Under the pieces are notes generated by a model. That model saw only the letters and a list, made by a program, of their open reading frames with translations, was not told the DNA's origin and made no database searches. Position numbers and translations under genes: made by a program. Below are positions 32,871-41,061 of a DNA stretch of 64,000 nucleotides, in pieces. Origin of the DNA: Streptomyces hyaluromycini (GTDB lineage: Bacteria > Actinomycetota > Actinomycetes > Streptomycetales > Streptomycetaceae); the NCBI RefSeq assembly GCF_002217755.1, contig NZ_BCFL01000022.1:186001-250000 (forward strand), read 5' to 3'. The first letter of the stretch is position 1. The number at the start of each line of letters is the position of its first letter.

Positions 32871-34916
32871 TTGAGACGCAACAGGCGCAGACGCCCGACC
32901 GGCGCACAGCGCGCGACCTTCGCAGCGGTCGCGCTGATGCTCGGCGGCGGAGGACTCGTCGCGGTGAACGTCTATGCCTCGGCCACCGAGGGCGGGGATC
33001 AGCAGGCCCAGGCCGCCACCGCTCAGGTGCTGTCCGCGCCCACGGTCTACTGCCCCGACGTCGGCAGCCGGCTGACGGACGTGCCCGACGCGGCCCGGGA
33101 AGCCGTCGACGGTGAACTCGCGCAGCTGGACCAGCAGATCGCGGCCGCCTACCAGCAACTCACGGAGTCCGCCGCGGCGATCGAGCAGAACCCCGGCCTC
33201 GCCGACGAGACGATCATGAACCCGCTGAAGGAGAAGCGGTCCGAGTCGCTCCAGCGTATCGCCGACGCCATCGGCCGCGAAGGCGGCCGCCCGCAGGGTC
33301 TCGAAGACCTCGCCGCCTGCACCCTGCGCTCCTCGAACCAGGGCGACGGGCAGTCGGCGGCTCCCCAGGGCGGCGCCACGCCGAGCCAGAGCGGCCAGGG
33401 CAGCGCCGCGCCGAGCCAGGGCACCGGCATCGGCGGCCAGGGCGGCAACGGCCCGGTCGCCGCCGACTACGCGGACATCACCTCCGTGCAGCCCAATGTC
33501 ACCACCCCGGCCGAACAGTCCGGCGGCTCCACCGGCACCTTCAGCTCCAGCTGCGGCGTCAACGCCAACGGCCTGTTCAACTCCGACAACGTGATCGTCG
33601 CGCCCGGTGTCTCCAACGGCGCCCACCACTTCCACGACTACATCGGCAACCAGTCCAACAACGCCTTCGCCAGCGACCAGGACCTCGCGAACGCCGACAC
33701 CAGCTGCGCGGACCAGGGCGACAAGTCCACGTACTACTGGCCCGTGCTGCGGCTGCAGAACGGCAAGCAGGAGCGGGACGCCGACAAGCCGGGCGGCGGC
33801 ACCGAGGGCAACGCCGGGCAGATCGTCACGGCGAAGGAGGTCACGCTGACCTTCGAGGGCAACCCGACCTCCAAGGTCACCGAGATGCCGCGGCTGCTGC
33901 GCGTCATCACCGGCGACGCCAAGGCGTTCGTCAACGGCCCGGCCAACGCCAACGCCTCCTGGAGCTGCACCGGTTACGAGGACCGGCAGCTCAAGGACAA
34001 GTACCCGCTCTGCCCGTCGGGCAGTGACGTCGTGCGCACGTTCAGGTTCCAGAGCTGCTGGGACGGCCGGAACATCGACAGCGCCAACCACCGCACCCAC
34101 GTGGCCTTCGAGGGCCCCGACGGGAGCTGCCCGGCCGGATTCCAGGCCATCCCGCAGCTGGTGCAGCGCATCGTCTACGCCGTGGACGCGCCGAGCCTCC
34201 AGGACGGCGGCCGTACGGTCCCGCTGTTCGCGGTGGACTCGTTCCCCGAGCAGCTGCACAAGCCGGTCACCGACCACGGCGACTTCATCAACGTCTTCGA
34301 CGAGAGCCTGATGCGGACGATGGTCGACTGCATCAACTCCGGCCGCAAGTGCGGCGCGGGGGCCGACGAGCAGCCGCCGGCCGAGAGCGCGTCGCCGTCC
34401 GAGCCGAGCGACACCGCGAGCCCGGTCGCCCCGCCGGCCGAGACGCAGAACGCCGAGCCGTCCGAGCCGGCGACCGAGCAGCCGTCGTCCGAGCAGCCGT
34501 CGTCCGAGCCCCCGGCCGACACCCCGGCCACCGAGACCGCCGCCGCCTCCGACAACGCCTCCACCCCTGCCTCCGGCGACACCGGGCTGCCGAGGGTCTA
34601 CGCGACGGCGTCGCCGAAGAAGACGTCGACCACGAAGTCGTCGGGCGGCGGCGTCATCAGCAAGCCGACGCAGCGGCCCGACACCGAGGCGCCGACCGGC
34701 AGCGCCGCCGCCACGCCGACCGACACCGCGGTCGCCGCCCCGGCGGGTCAGGAGACCCCGGCCACCGGCTCCCAGACGGCACCCCAGACCGAGCCCCAGG
34801 CGGTCCAGGGCGGTCTCGCCGAGACCGGCGCCCACCTGTGGCCCGCGGTCTTCGGCGGGCTGCTGCTGGCCTCCGGGGCCGCGCTGCTGTGGCGCGCCCG
34901 GCGGAACTCGGCCTGA
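32871..34916 (+). CDS. DUF1996 surface protein with LAETG class E sortase anchor
   Basis: A 681-residue secreted protein starting at TTG 32871 after AGGGGA. A basic N-terminus and a hydrophobic helix (about 14-36) form a signal peptide. A helical segment (about 60-145) and a Gly/Ser/Gln linker follow. The DUF1996 domain (about 195-480) includes GAHHFHDYIGN and HRTHVAFEGPDGSCPAGF and is cysteine-rich. A long Pro/Ser/Glu stalk ends in LAETG (649-653), a hydrophobic helix and RARRNSA. LAXTG is the sorting signal used by Streptomyces chaplins and class E sortase, so this protein is probably linked covalently to peptidoglycan. The function of DUF1996 is unknown; in fungi it is often extracellular. 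Confidence 0.85.
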   Translation: MRRNRRRRPTGAQRATFAAVALMLGGGGLVAVNVYASATEGGDQQAQAATAQVLSAPTVYCPDVGSRLTDVPDAAREAVDGELAQLDQQIAAAYQQLTESAAAIEQNPGLADETIMNPLKEKRSESLQRIADAIGREGGRPQGLEDLAACTLRSSNQGDGQSAAPQGGATPSQSGQGSAAPSQGTGIGGQGGNGPVAADYADITSVQPNVTTPAEQSGGSTGTFSSSCGVNANGLFNSDNVIVAPGVSNGAHHFHDYIGNQSNNAFASDQDLANADTSCADQGDKSTYYWPVLRLQNGKQERDADKPGGGTEGNAGQIVTAKEVTLTFEGNPTSKVTEMPRLLRVITGDAKAFVNGPANANASWSCTGYEDRQLKDKYPLCPSGSDVVRTFRFQSCWDGRNIDSANHRTHVAFEGPDGSCPAGFQAIPQLVQRIVYAVDAPSLQDGGRTVPLFAVDSFPEQLHKPVTDHGDFINVFDESLMRTMVDCINSGRKCGAGADEQPPAESASPSEPSDTASPVAPPAETQNAEPSEPATEQPSSEQPSSEPPADTPATETAAASDNASTPASGDTGLPRVYATASPKKTSTTKSSGGGVISKPTQRPDTEAPTGSAAATPTDTAVAAPAGQETPATGSQTAPQTEPQAVQGGLAETGAHLWPAVFGGLLLASGAALLWRARRNSA

Positions 34917-35218
34917 CCCCTCTCACAAGCCGCGCAGTGTGTCCTGGGCGGGCTCGAACGCGGGGAGCATCTCGTTGTGCTCCGCGCTGCCGAGCCCGCC
35001 CAGGGGCAGTACTGCGAGGCTCTCGCGCGAACGTGCGTCCGCAGGGTCGTTGTTGACTGCGCGTCACATTACTGGACCGTAATCTGACGGCAGCTACCGC
35101 CGGTAATGCATTGCTCGTTACCGTCGGGTAAACCGCACCCGCCCCGTCGGCCGCCCCGTCGGCCGCTCCGGGGACGTCCTCCGCACCTCCCACGTCCAGC
35201 ACGTCCAGGAGGTTCCCC
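34917..35218. other. Intergenic region with a nested hairpin and a possible gene remnant
   Basis: CCTGGGCGGGCTCG (34943-34956) and its perfect complement (34991-35004) enclose a second dyad, GGAGCA/TGCTCC (34964-34969/34978-34983); this probably terminates the DUF1996 transcript. Read on the minus strand, 35057-34923 gives a coding-like stretch (LPLGGLGSAEHNEMLPAFEP to a TGA) with a stop just upstream and no start codon, so it may be a decayed C-terminus. The lipase promoter presumably lies in 35050-35120, where the sequence is richer in A and T. Confidence 0.4.
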
Positions 35219-36535
35219 ATGCCTGTCCGCGTTCGCCTGCTGGCCACCGCCCTCCTTGCTGCGGCCTGCCTCTGCCTCCAGACCCTGCAGGCCACGGCCT
35301 CCCAGGCGGAGGTCTCCAGGGGTGTCACCATCCCCGCCTTCTACGACCCGCCGGCCACCCTGCCCACGGCCGACGGCGCCCTCGTCCGCACCGAAGCCCT
35401 CCCGCTGGCACTGCGCCTGCCGAGCCTGCCCGGCCCGCTGCCGGGCAGCGCGACCCGGCTGATGTACAAGTCCACCGACTCGGCGGGCGACCCCGTCGCC
35501 GTCACCGGCGCCTACATCGAGCCCACCCTCCCCTGGGTCGGCCCCGGCGCCCGCCCGCTGGTCGCGCTGGCCCCCGGCACCATGGGGCAGGGCGACCAGT
35601 GCGCCGCCTCGATGGGCCTGCAGTACCCGCTGATCCTCAACGGCCAGACGGTGTCGGTGGGTTACGAGGACCTGTCGATCTACCGGCTGCTCGCCGAGGG
35701 CGTCGCGGTCGTCGTCACCGACTACGTTGGGCTCGGCACCACGGACCGGCTCCACACCTACGTCAACCGGCTCGACGGCGCCCACGCCGTCCTGGACGCC
35801 GTACGCGCCGCCCGGAACCTCCCCGGCGCCTCGGTCACCGCCGCCTCGCGGGTGGGCCTGTTCGGCTACAGCCAGGGTGGCGGGGCGACCGCCGCGGCCG
35901 CCGAGCTCCAGCCCTCCTACGCCCCGGACATCACCCTCTCCGGCACCTACGCGGGCGCGCCGCCCGCCGACCTCACCGCCGTCACCGCGGCCATCGACGG
36001 CAGCGACCTGGCCGGCGCCCTCGGCTGGGCGGTCAACGGCTTCGTCCAGTCCGACCCGGCGCTCAAGCCGATCGTCGACGCCCACCTCGGCGCGGCGGGC
36101 CGGGCCGCCCTCGCCGACCTGTCGACGATGTGCGTCGCCGACGCGCTCCTCGCCTACGGTTCCCAGCACAGCTCCGCCTGGACGAACGACGGCAGCTCCA
36201 TCTCCGAGGTCGTCGCCGAGGAGCCCGCCCTCCAGGCCTTCCTGGACGAACAACGCATCGGCCTGACCGCGCCGGTGAGCCCGGTCCGGCTGGCGACCGG
36301 CGTCAGCGACGACCTCGTCCCGCACGCCCAGGCCCGGCGGCTCGCCGTCGACTGGTGCGGCGAGGGAGCGAACGTCACCTATGTGCCGGTGCTCCTGCCG
36401 GACGCGGGCCGCGCCCTGCTGAACCACTTCGAACCCCTGCTCACCGACCAGGGCGACGCCGTCGCCTGGCTCACGGCCCGTCTCTCCGGCGTACCGGCCG
36501 TCTCCAACTGCTGGAGCATGCCCGTACAGCCCTGA
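35219..36535 (+). CDS. Secreted lipase (LIP-family alpha/beta hydrolase)
   Basis: A 438-residue exported hydrolase. The signal peptide is RVRLLATALLAAACLCLQTLQATASQA, with a likely cleavage near residue 29. The nucleophile elbow is GYSQGG in SRVGLFGYSQGGGATAAAAEL. The acid is likely in the VSDDLVPHAQA segment and the histidine in RALLNHFEPL. The arrangement matches the secretory lipase family (LIP) known from Candida and actinomycetes, which hydrolyses triacylglycerols and esters outside the cell. CCAGGAGG six bases upstream makes ATG 35219 secure. A GC hairpin follows the stop. Confidence 0.88.
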   Translation: MPVRVRLLATALLAAACLCLQTLQATASQAEVSRGVTIPAFYDPPATLPTADGALVRTEALPLALRLPSLPGPLPGSATRLMYKSTDSAGDPVAVTGAYIEPTLPWVGPGARPLVALAPGTMGQGDQCAASMGLQYPLILNGQTVSVGYEDLSIYRLLAEGVAVVVTDYVGLGTTDRLHTYVNRLDGAHAVLDAVRAARNLPGASVTAASRVGLFGYSQGGGATAAAAELQPSYAPDITLSGTYAGAPPADLTAVTAAIDGSDLAGALGWAVNGFVQSDPALKPIVDAHLGAAGRAALADLSTMCVADALLAYGSQHSSAWTNDGSSISEVVAEEPALQAFLDEQRIGLTAPVSPVRLATGVSDDLVPHAQARRLAVDWCGEGANVTYVPVLLPDAGRALLNHFEPLLTDQGDAVAWLTARLSGVPAVSNCWSMPVQP

Positions 36536-36540
36536 GCGCC

Positions 36541-36567
36541 GCCCGCCGCCGCTTGCCGTCGGCGGGC
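36541..36567 (+). terminator. Hairpin after the lipase gene
   Basis: GCCCGCCG (36541-36548) and CGGCGGGC (36560-36567) form a perfect 8-bp stem with an 11-base loop, six bases after the lipase stop and just before the ribosome site of the next gene. It may only attenuate transcription. Confidence 0.5.
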
Positions 36568-36588
36568 ACCGCACGGCAGGGTGCCGGT

Positions 36589-37047
36589 GTGCCCACCTTG
36601 CTGATCGTCCATCACACCCCCTCACCGCACTGCCAGGCCATGTTCGAGGCCGTGGTCTCCGGGGCGACCGCCCCGGAGATCGAGGGCGTGCGGGTGGTGC
36701 GGCGGGCGGCGCTGTCCGCCACCGCCGCCGACGTGCTCGCGGCCGACGGGTACCTCCTCGGCACCCCGGCCAACCTCGGCTACCTCTCCGGTGCCCTGAA
36801 GCACTTCTTCGACCAGATCTACTACCCGTGCCTGGACGAGACGCGCGGCCGACCCTTCGGCGCCTATGTGCACGGCGGCAACGACGTCACGGGCGCCCTG
36901 CGCGCCCTCGACTCCATCACCACCGGCCTCGGCTGGCGCCCGGCGGCCGAACCGGTCACGGTGACCGGCGAGCCCGGCAAGGCCGACATCGAGGCGTGCT
37001 GGGAACTGGGCGCGACGGTCGCCGCCGGCCTCGCCACCGACGCCTGA
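36589..37047 (+). CDS. Flavodoxin-like NAD(P)H/FMN-dependent reductase family protein
   Basis: A 152-residue protein with a flavodoxin-like fold: LLIVHHTPSPHCQAMFEAV at the N-terminus is the phosphate-binding loop. ADGYLLGTPANLGYLSGALKHFFDQIYYP matches the family segment GTPxxxGxxSGxxKxFxD. PFGAYVHGGND is the third strand and loop. The family binds FMN and reduces quinones or other acceptors in the cytoplasm. GTG 36589 follows GGCAGGG. It lies 53 bp after the lipase stop, separated by a hairpin, so any co-transcription is partial. Confidence 0.8.
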   Translation: MPTLLIVHHTPSPHCQAMFEAVVSGATAPEIEGVRVVRRAALSATAADVLAADGYLLGTPANLGYLSGALKHFFDQIYYPCLDETRGRPFGAYVHGGNDVTGALRALDSITTGLGWRPAAEPVTVTGEPGKADIEACWELGATVAAGLATDA

Positions 37048-37063
37048 CCTGTCGCCGCCGGCC

Positions 37064-37113
37064 GGCTGATCCCCATCCGCCGGCAGCCGGCAGCCGACGG
37101 ATGGGGATCAGCC
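37064..37113 (+). terminator. Terminator after the flavodoxin-like gene
   Basis: GGCTGATCCCCATCCG (37064-37079) and its exact complement (37098-37113) form a 16-bp stem with an 18-base loop, 17 bases after the stop codon. It immediately precedes the MITE-like element. Confidence 0.75.
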
Positions 37114-37118
37114 GCGCC

Positions 37119-37295
37119 TAGGGCTTGTCTGACAATTCCCGTCGTTGCCCGGAGGGCGGCCTCGCGGCGTCAGGTGCGTGTTTTCGGCGTGCCGGGCGTA
37201 GGCCCTCGTACTGGACGTACGTGGGTCTGCGCCCGGTGCGGCGAGAGTGCGTGCATGGCGTCGCGAGGCAGACGGGAATTGTCAGACAGGCCCTA
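37119..37295. mobile_element. MITE-like element with 25-bp terminal inverted repeats
   Basis: The 177-bp element begins TAGGGCTTGTCTGACAATTC (on to CCGTC, 37119-37143) and ends with the complement (37271-37295), with one mismatch. Inner sequences are also roughly self-complementary (GTACTGGACGTAC at its centre), so the whole folds into a long hairpin. TA lies at both outer ends and could be a target duplication of the IS630/mariner kind. No transposase frame is inside. Related sequences recur in Streptomyces intergenic regions, to my knowledge. Confidence 0.75.
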
Positions 37296-37453
37296 GGGCC
37301 GCCGCGATCGCCCGCCGCACAGCACGCCGGACCCGGGCCCGCCCTGCACGCCGTGTCCGTGCACCCGCTTCACCCGGACGGACGAAGGTGCGGGCGCCGG
37401 ATCCAGGGCACACGATGGGACCAGGCCATGTCGTCGATCCCAGGGAGCGTCGG

Positions 37454-39586
37454 ATGGCAGCGCATCGCCGTGCCTCCGGGCCGCCCGCGAAGGAGATGCT
37501 GCGGGACTGCGCCCGTGACGTGGTGGCCGTCGCCGAGGGCATCCGCGAGGTCTCCGCGCGGACCAGCTCCGTCCTGTTCTCCCCGGCGCTGACGAGTTCC
37601 GCGCGCCGCCGCCCGCGCACCGGCCTGGCCGCCCGCTGGGCGCTGCTGCGGACGCTCACCAACAAGCAGGGCCTCGGCGGCTCGGCGATCGTCGCACCGG
37701 ACGGCGTCGGTCATCTGCTCGGCGCGGCGGGAGAGGCGCTGGGCCGGGAGAGCCTGGCCGCGCTGGTGGCGGTCACCTCGCTGCGGCTCAGGATCGCCGC
37801 CGTACTCCTCGACCACCCCGAGTTCGGGCACGACCCCGGCATGCGACGGCTGACGGACGCCGTCACCGCCGACCACGGGCCGGAGGCCGTCCGCGCGCTG
37901 CGGGCCCTCTTCAAGGACCGGGGCGCCCAGCGCTCGCTGTCCGCGCTCGCCCCGATCCTGGCCGAACTCCTGGCCATCCGGGGCCTGCTGGACGAGGACC
38001 CGCTGAGCGACGAGACCGCCTGGGCACTGGCCGCGGGCCGGGAGCTGGCCGCCGGCCCGGTCAGCGGCCTCGACGCCGCCCATCTCTCCGTCCCGGGCAG
38101 GGGCGACGGCGCCGCCCAGGCCGTCGAACCGTCCGCCCAGGAGGCCCGGTCCCTCGCCACCGAGGGCTCCTTCCTCGGCTTCCTGCGCAACATCGACGCG
38201 CTCACCGGCGACGGCCGCGTCCTCGTCCAGGAGGTACGGGGCCCCGACGGCGTGCTCCGGTACGTCGTCCAGGCGCCCGGCACGGCCGCCGGCCGACCCC
38301 GCGACGACTCCCCGCAGGACTTCGCCGGCGCCTGGCGCAACCTGTTCCTGACCGACTCGCCGTACACCCGCTCGATCCTGCTGGCGATCCGGGCCCACGG
38401 CATCCCGCGCGGCTCCGACCTCGCGCTGGTCGGGCACGGCGAGGGCGGGATCGCGCTGCTGAACCTCGCGCAGGACGACGAGTTCTGCCGCGCCTACCGG
38501 GTCACCCACGTGGTCGCCGTCGGCGCGCGGGCCGACGACCGCACACCCGCCGACCCGCGCACCTGGGTCGCCGGCATCACCAACCGGTACGACATCGTCC
38601 CGGCCCTGGACGGCCCCGGCGGCCCGCACTCCAACCGGTACCGGGTCGACTACACCGGCCCCACCCGCGAGTTCCCGCACTGCCACCTGCTCCGCGTCTA
38701 CATCGAGCACCTGGAGACGGTGATCCCGCAGGCCCGGGCCGACGTCGACCGTGCCCTCACCCCCTACCGGGGCCCGGTGGAACGCTCCCGCGTCTACCGG
38801 CTCAGGGACCGCGCCCGCCCGCCCGAGGGCTATCCCTTCCTGGCGGTCCCCACCACGAGCCTCGTCACCTCGGCGGGCCCGGTCGACGTGCCGGTGCGCT
38901 ACTACGACTCCTCGGCCGCGCACCTGTGCTTCCCGGTCGACCCGGACGTGGCCCGCAGCCTGCTGCCCGACGTCGCCTGGCTGGTCCCCACCCGGCTCGG
39001 CCGCCGCGCCCTCGCCGTGCTCTCCCTCTACGAGCACCGCTGCACCACCATCGGCCCCTACACCGAGCTGGGCCTGTCGGTGCTGGTCGACGACCTGTGG
39101 CGGCCGCACGCGTACGACCTGGCCGCGGACCTGCTGCGCCGCGCCGACCTGCGCCGCACCGGACGGTACGTGGTCTCGCTCGCCGTCGGCACGGAGGAGG
39201 CGCGGGCGGTGGCCGAGGAGGTCTGGGCCCAGCCGGCCGTACGCGGCACCGCCGACGTCGATCTGCAGGGGCGGGAACTGCGCGTACACGCACCCGAGTT
39301 GGGTGTCTCGGTCGAGGGCCGCCCGGGCCCCGGCGCCCGCTGTCCCGAGCCGGACTGGGTGCTCTACGGGCGCCGGGGCGGGAGCACCGTACGCACCCTG
39401 GTCCGCACCCACGGCAGGCCGCGCCTCCATGCCCGCCCCCGGCTGCGGCTGCGGCTCGACGGTGCCCACGGGCCGCTCGCCCGGTACCTCCAGATCCTCG
39501 AACTCGACGCCGTACGGCCCGGGTTCGTGCTGACCAGCCCCCGGTTCGTGGCCCGCAGAAGCGCCGGCGCGGTGCTGCCGCGCTAG
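37454..39586 (+). CDS. Fusion of alpha/beta-hydrolase-like and acetoacetate-decarboxylase-like domains, both with altered active sites
   Basis: A 710-residue protein. Residues 1-225 are helical and unassigned. Residues about 230-440 resemble an alpha/beta hydrolase of the lipase/PE-PPE kind, but the elbow reads VGHGEGG, with G329 where the nucleophilic Ser should be; the Asp (NRYDIVPAL) and His (FPHCHLLR) regions remain. Residues about 465-700 resemble acetoacetate decarboxylase (AVLSLYEHRCTTIGPYTELG), but the Schiff-base lysine region normally read as GYPK is AQPA (A595). No signal peptide is seen. ATG 37454 follows AGGGAG. A WXG100-like gene follows after 27 bp, hinting at a link to type VII secretion. 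Domain calls are from motif patterns only. Confidence 0.65.
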   Translation: MAAHRRASGPPAKEMLRDCARDVVAVAEGIREVSARTSSVLFSPALTSSARRRPRTGLAARWALLRTLTNKQGLGGSAIVAPDGVGHLLGAAGEALGRESLAALVAVTSLRLRIAAVLLDHPEFGHDPGMRRLTDAVTADHGPEAVRALRALFKDRGAQRSLSALAPILAELLAIRGLLDEDPLSDETAWALAAGRELAAGPVSGLDAAHLSVPGRGDGAAQAVEPSAQEARSLATEGSFLGFLRNIDALTGDGRVLVQEVRGPDGVLRYVVQAPGTAAGRPRDDSPQDFAGAWRNLFLTDSPYTRSILLAIRAHGIPRGSDLALVGHGEGGIALLNLAQDDEFCRAYRVTHVVAVGARADDRTPADPRTWVAGITNRYDIVPALDGPGGPHSNRYRVDYTGPTREFPHCHLLRVYIEHLETVIPQARADVDRALTPYRGPVERSRVYRLRDRARPPEGYPFLAVPTTSLVTSAGPVDVPVRYYDSSAAHLCFPVDPDVARSLLPDVAWLVPTRLGRRALAVLSLYEHRCTTIGPYTELGLSVLVDDLWRPHAYDLAADLLRRADLRRTGRYVVSLAVGTEEARAVAEEVWAQPAVRGTADVDLQGRELRVHAPELGVSVEGRPGPGARCPEPDWVLYGRRGGSTVRTLVRTHGRPRLHARPRLRLRLDGAHGPLARYLQILELDAVRPGFVLTSPRFVARRSAGAVLPR

Positions 39587-39613
39587 GCATCCCTCCGAGT
39601 ACAGGTGAGCCCC

Positions 39614-39865
39614 ATGGTGACCGCATCCCGTCCCGCCACCGCCGCCCCGGAACTCCTCGCGTACGTGGACGACCTGAGAGTCGACGCGGACCGGATGGAC
39701 GGCTACGCCCAACGGCTGCGCGGCGCCGCCGAGACGCTGGGCAACTGTGCCGAGGCGCCGGAGTGGGGCGGCGCCTCCCTGGAGCGGCAGGCGACGGCCT
39801 GTGTGACCGCGGCGATACAACTGCGGGCGGCCGCGGCCGCGTTGCTGGTACACGCGGCGGAGTGA
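39614..39865 (+). CDS. WXG100-like small helical protein
   Basis: An 83-residue protein made of two predicted helices joined by a turn containing EWGGAS, a W-G-G variant of the W-x-G turn of ESAT-6/WXG100 proteins. The first helix runs LLAYVDDLRVDADRMDGYAQRLRGAAETL and the second from ERQATACVTAAIQLRAAAAALLVHAAE. WXG100 proteins are dimeric substrates or chaperones of type VII secretion. It lies 27 bp after the 710-residue fusion gene and before a strong hairpin, so the two form one operon. ATG 39614 follows AGGTGAG; GTG 39605 is also in frame. Confidence 0.7.
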   Translation: MVTASRPATAAPELLAYVDDLRVDADRMDGYAQRLRGAAETLGNCAEAPEWGGASLERQATACVTAAIQLRAAAAALLVHAAE

Positions 39866-39938
39866 GCGGCGGCCTCCGAACATGCGGCGCGGCGAACATG
39901 CAGGGTGGCGAACAAACGGTGTGGCGAACAAACGGCGC

Positions 39939-39962
39939 GGCCGGGACGGTGGCGTCCCGGCC
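39939..39962 (+). terminator. Hairpin terminator after the WXG100-like gene
   Basis: GGCCGGGAC and GTCCCGGCC form a perfect 9-bp stem around GGTGGC. It is preceded by a short direct repeat, GTGGCGAACAAACGG-type, in two adjacent copies (39905-39935). Confidence 0.7.
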
Positions 39963-40060
39963 GCATCGTGGCGGTGCCGGCTCAGCCGGCCGGAGCGGTG
40001 TGCGGTTGTTCCGGACCCGGCTTGGGGCGGGTGCGGGTCCAGGACGGGTCTGCGGCGGGG

Positions 40061-40735
40061 TCAGGAGTGGGGGGACGGTCCATGGGTCGGAGGGCCTCCT
40101 GAGGCGTGGGGGGTGGTGAGCGGTGCGTCCGGTGCCGTCGACAGCTCGGCCCAGACGACGCGGGAGGAGGGCCGTCCCTCCGGCGCGGCCGTGACACCCC
40201 AGTCGAGACTGAGCGCGTCGACGAGGAACAGGCCGCGCCCGTTCTGCTCGTCGGGTCTGGCCCGCCGGGGTGCCGGCAGCGTGATGCTGCCGTTCTGGTC
40301 CTCGACCTCGATCCGGATCCGGTCGGCGTCGGCGTGCACCCGGCAGACGATCCGCCGGCCGGCCGAGTGCACGATCGCGTTGGTGACCAGTTCGGAGGTC
40401 ACCAGGACCGCGTTGTCGCGGGCCTCCTCGCCCACGCCCCACGAACCGAGCAGTTCGCCCACGCTCCGGCGGGCGTTGCCCACCGCGCGCGGCGTCGGCG
40501 CCAGGTCGAAGACCCGGCTGAGCACGGGGGGCCGGTCCCCGGAGGCGAACCGGTCGAGGCCTTGCGGCCCAGGGAGTCGACCGAGGCGTTCGCCTCCGGG
40601 TGGTCTGGGGATGCCCGTCGCGTCCGACGGGCGGTACGGGCCCTCGGCCGCGGCCGCCAGGGCCGGCCGCGGCAGGCCGGGTATGTGGTCCTCGGGCAGT
40701 CGGTCGAGTGGCTGGGGGAGAGAGGGCGGGGCCAT
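40061..40735 (-). CDS. Anti-sigma-type ATP-binding protein (RsbW-like HATPase)
   Basis: A 224-residue protein. A Pro-rich N-terminal region of about 90 residues precedes a GHKL ATPase domain. The N box is VTSELVTNAIVHSAG, the G1 region is IRIEVEDQNGS, and the ATP lid is NGRGLFLVDALSLDWG. Such small HATPases bind anti-anti-sigma factors or DUF397-type partners. This gene is divergent from a WhiJ-like HTH gene followed by DUF397, the classic Streptomyces trio of the whiJ/abaA loci. ATG 40735 has AAAGG upstream. The frame stays open to 41020, with possible earlier starts at 40969 or 40924, so the N-terminus is uncertain. Confidence 0.8.
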   Translation of the reverse strand: MAPPSLPQPLDRLPEDHIPGLPRPALAAAAEGPYRPSDATGIPRPPGGERLGRLPGPQGLDRFASGDRPPVLSRVFDLAPTPRAVGNARRSVGELLGSWGVGEEARDNAVLVTSELVTNAIVHSAGRRIVCRVHADADRIRIEVEDQNGSITLPAPRRARPDEQNGRGLFLVDALSLDWGVTAAPEGRPSSRVVWAELSTAPDAPLTTPHASGGPPTHGPSPHS

Positions 40736-40942
40736 CGCCGTGCGCCTTTCGTCCGGCTTCGCAGCGTGGGGCTGAGCGGTCGCGTCCGCCCCGGGCCGCT
40801 CGGAGGCAGACGACGACCCGTGCCTGGGCGGCGCCGGGCCGCAGCTCAGTCTCCCCCAACTGGACTGCTTCGCCTGCTCCTTGGTCGGCCGGAGCAGTAA
40901 GCCCACTCTGGCATCTGCCAACATCGCCTCGCAACCAGCAAG

Positions 40943-40955
40943 TTGAAAATTGCAA
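40943..40955. promoter_or_regulatory. AT-rich dyad in the WhiJ-like divergent promoter region
   Basis: TTGAAAATTGCAA is palindromic at five of six pairs and is flanked by direct GCAAG repeats (40938-40942 and 40952-40956). It is the only AT-rich patch in the 326-bp gap between the ATPase and HTH genes, so it is a reasonable operator for the HTH protein. Confidence 0.35.
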
Positions 40956-41061
40956 GAAGCGAAGTGCATGCTGCTCCCGACAGGAAGTGATCGAACGAGT
41001 CCGTGAACGATCACAAGCACGTGAGACGGTGACCCTGGAACCTGGTGTGAGGGGGTAGGGC

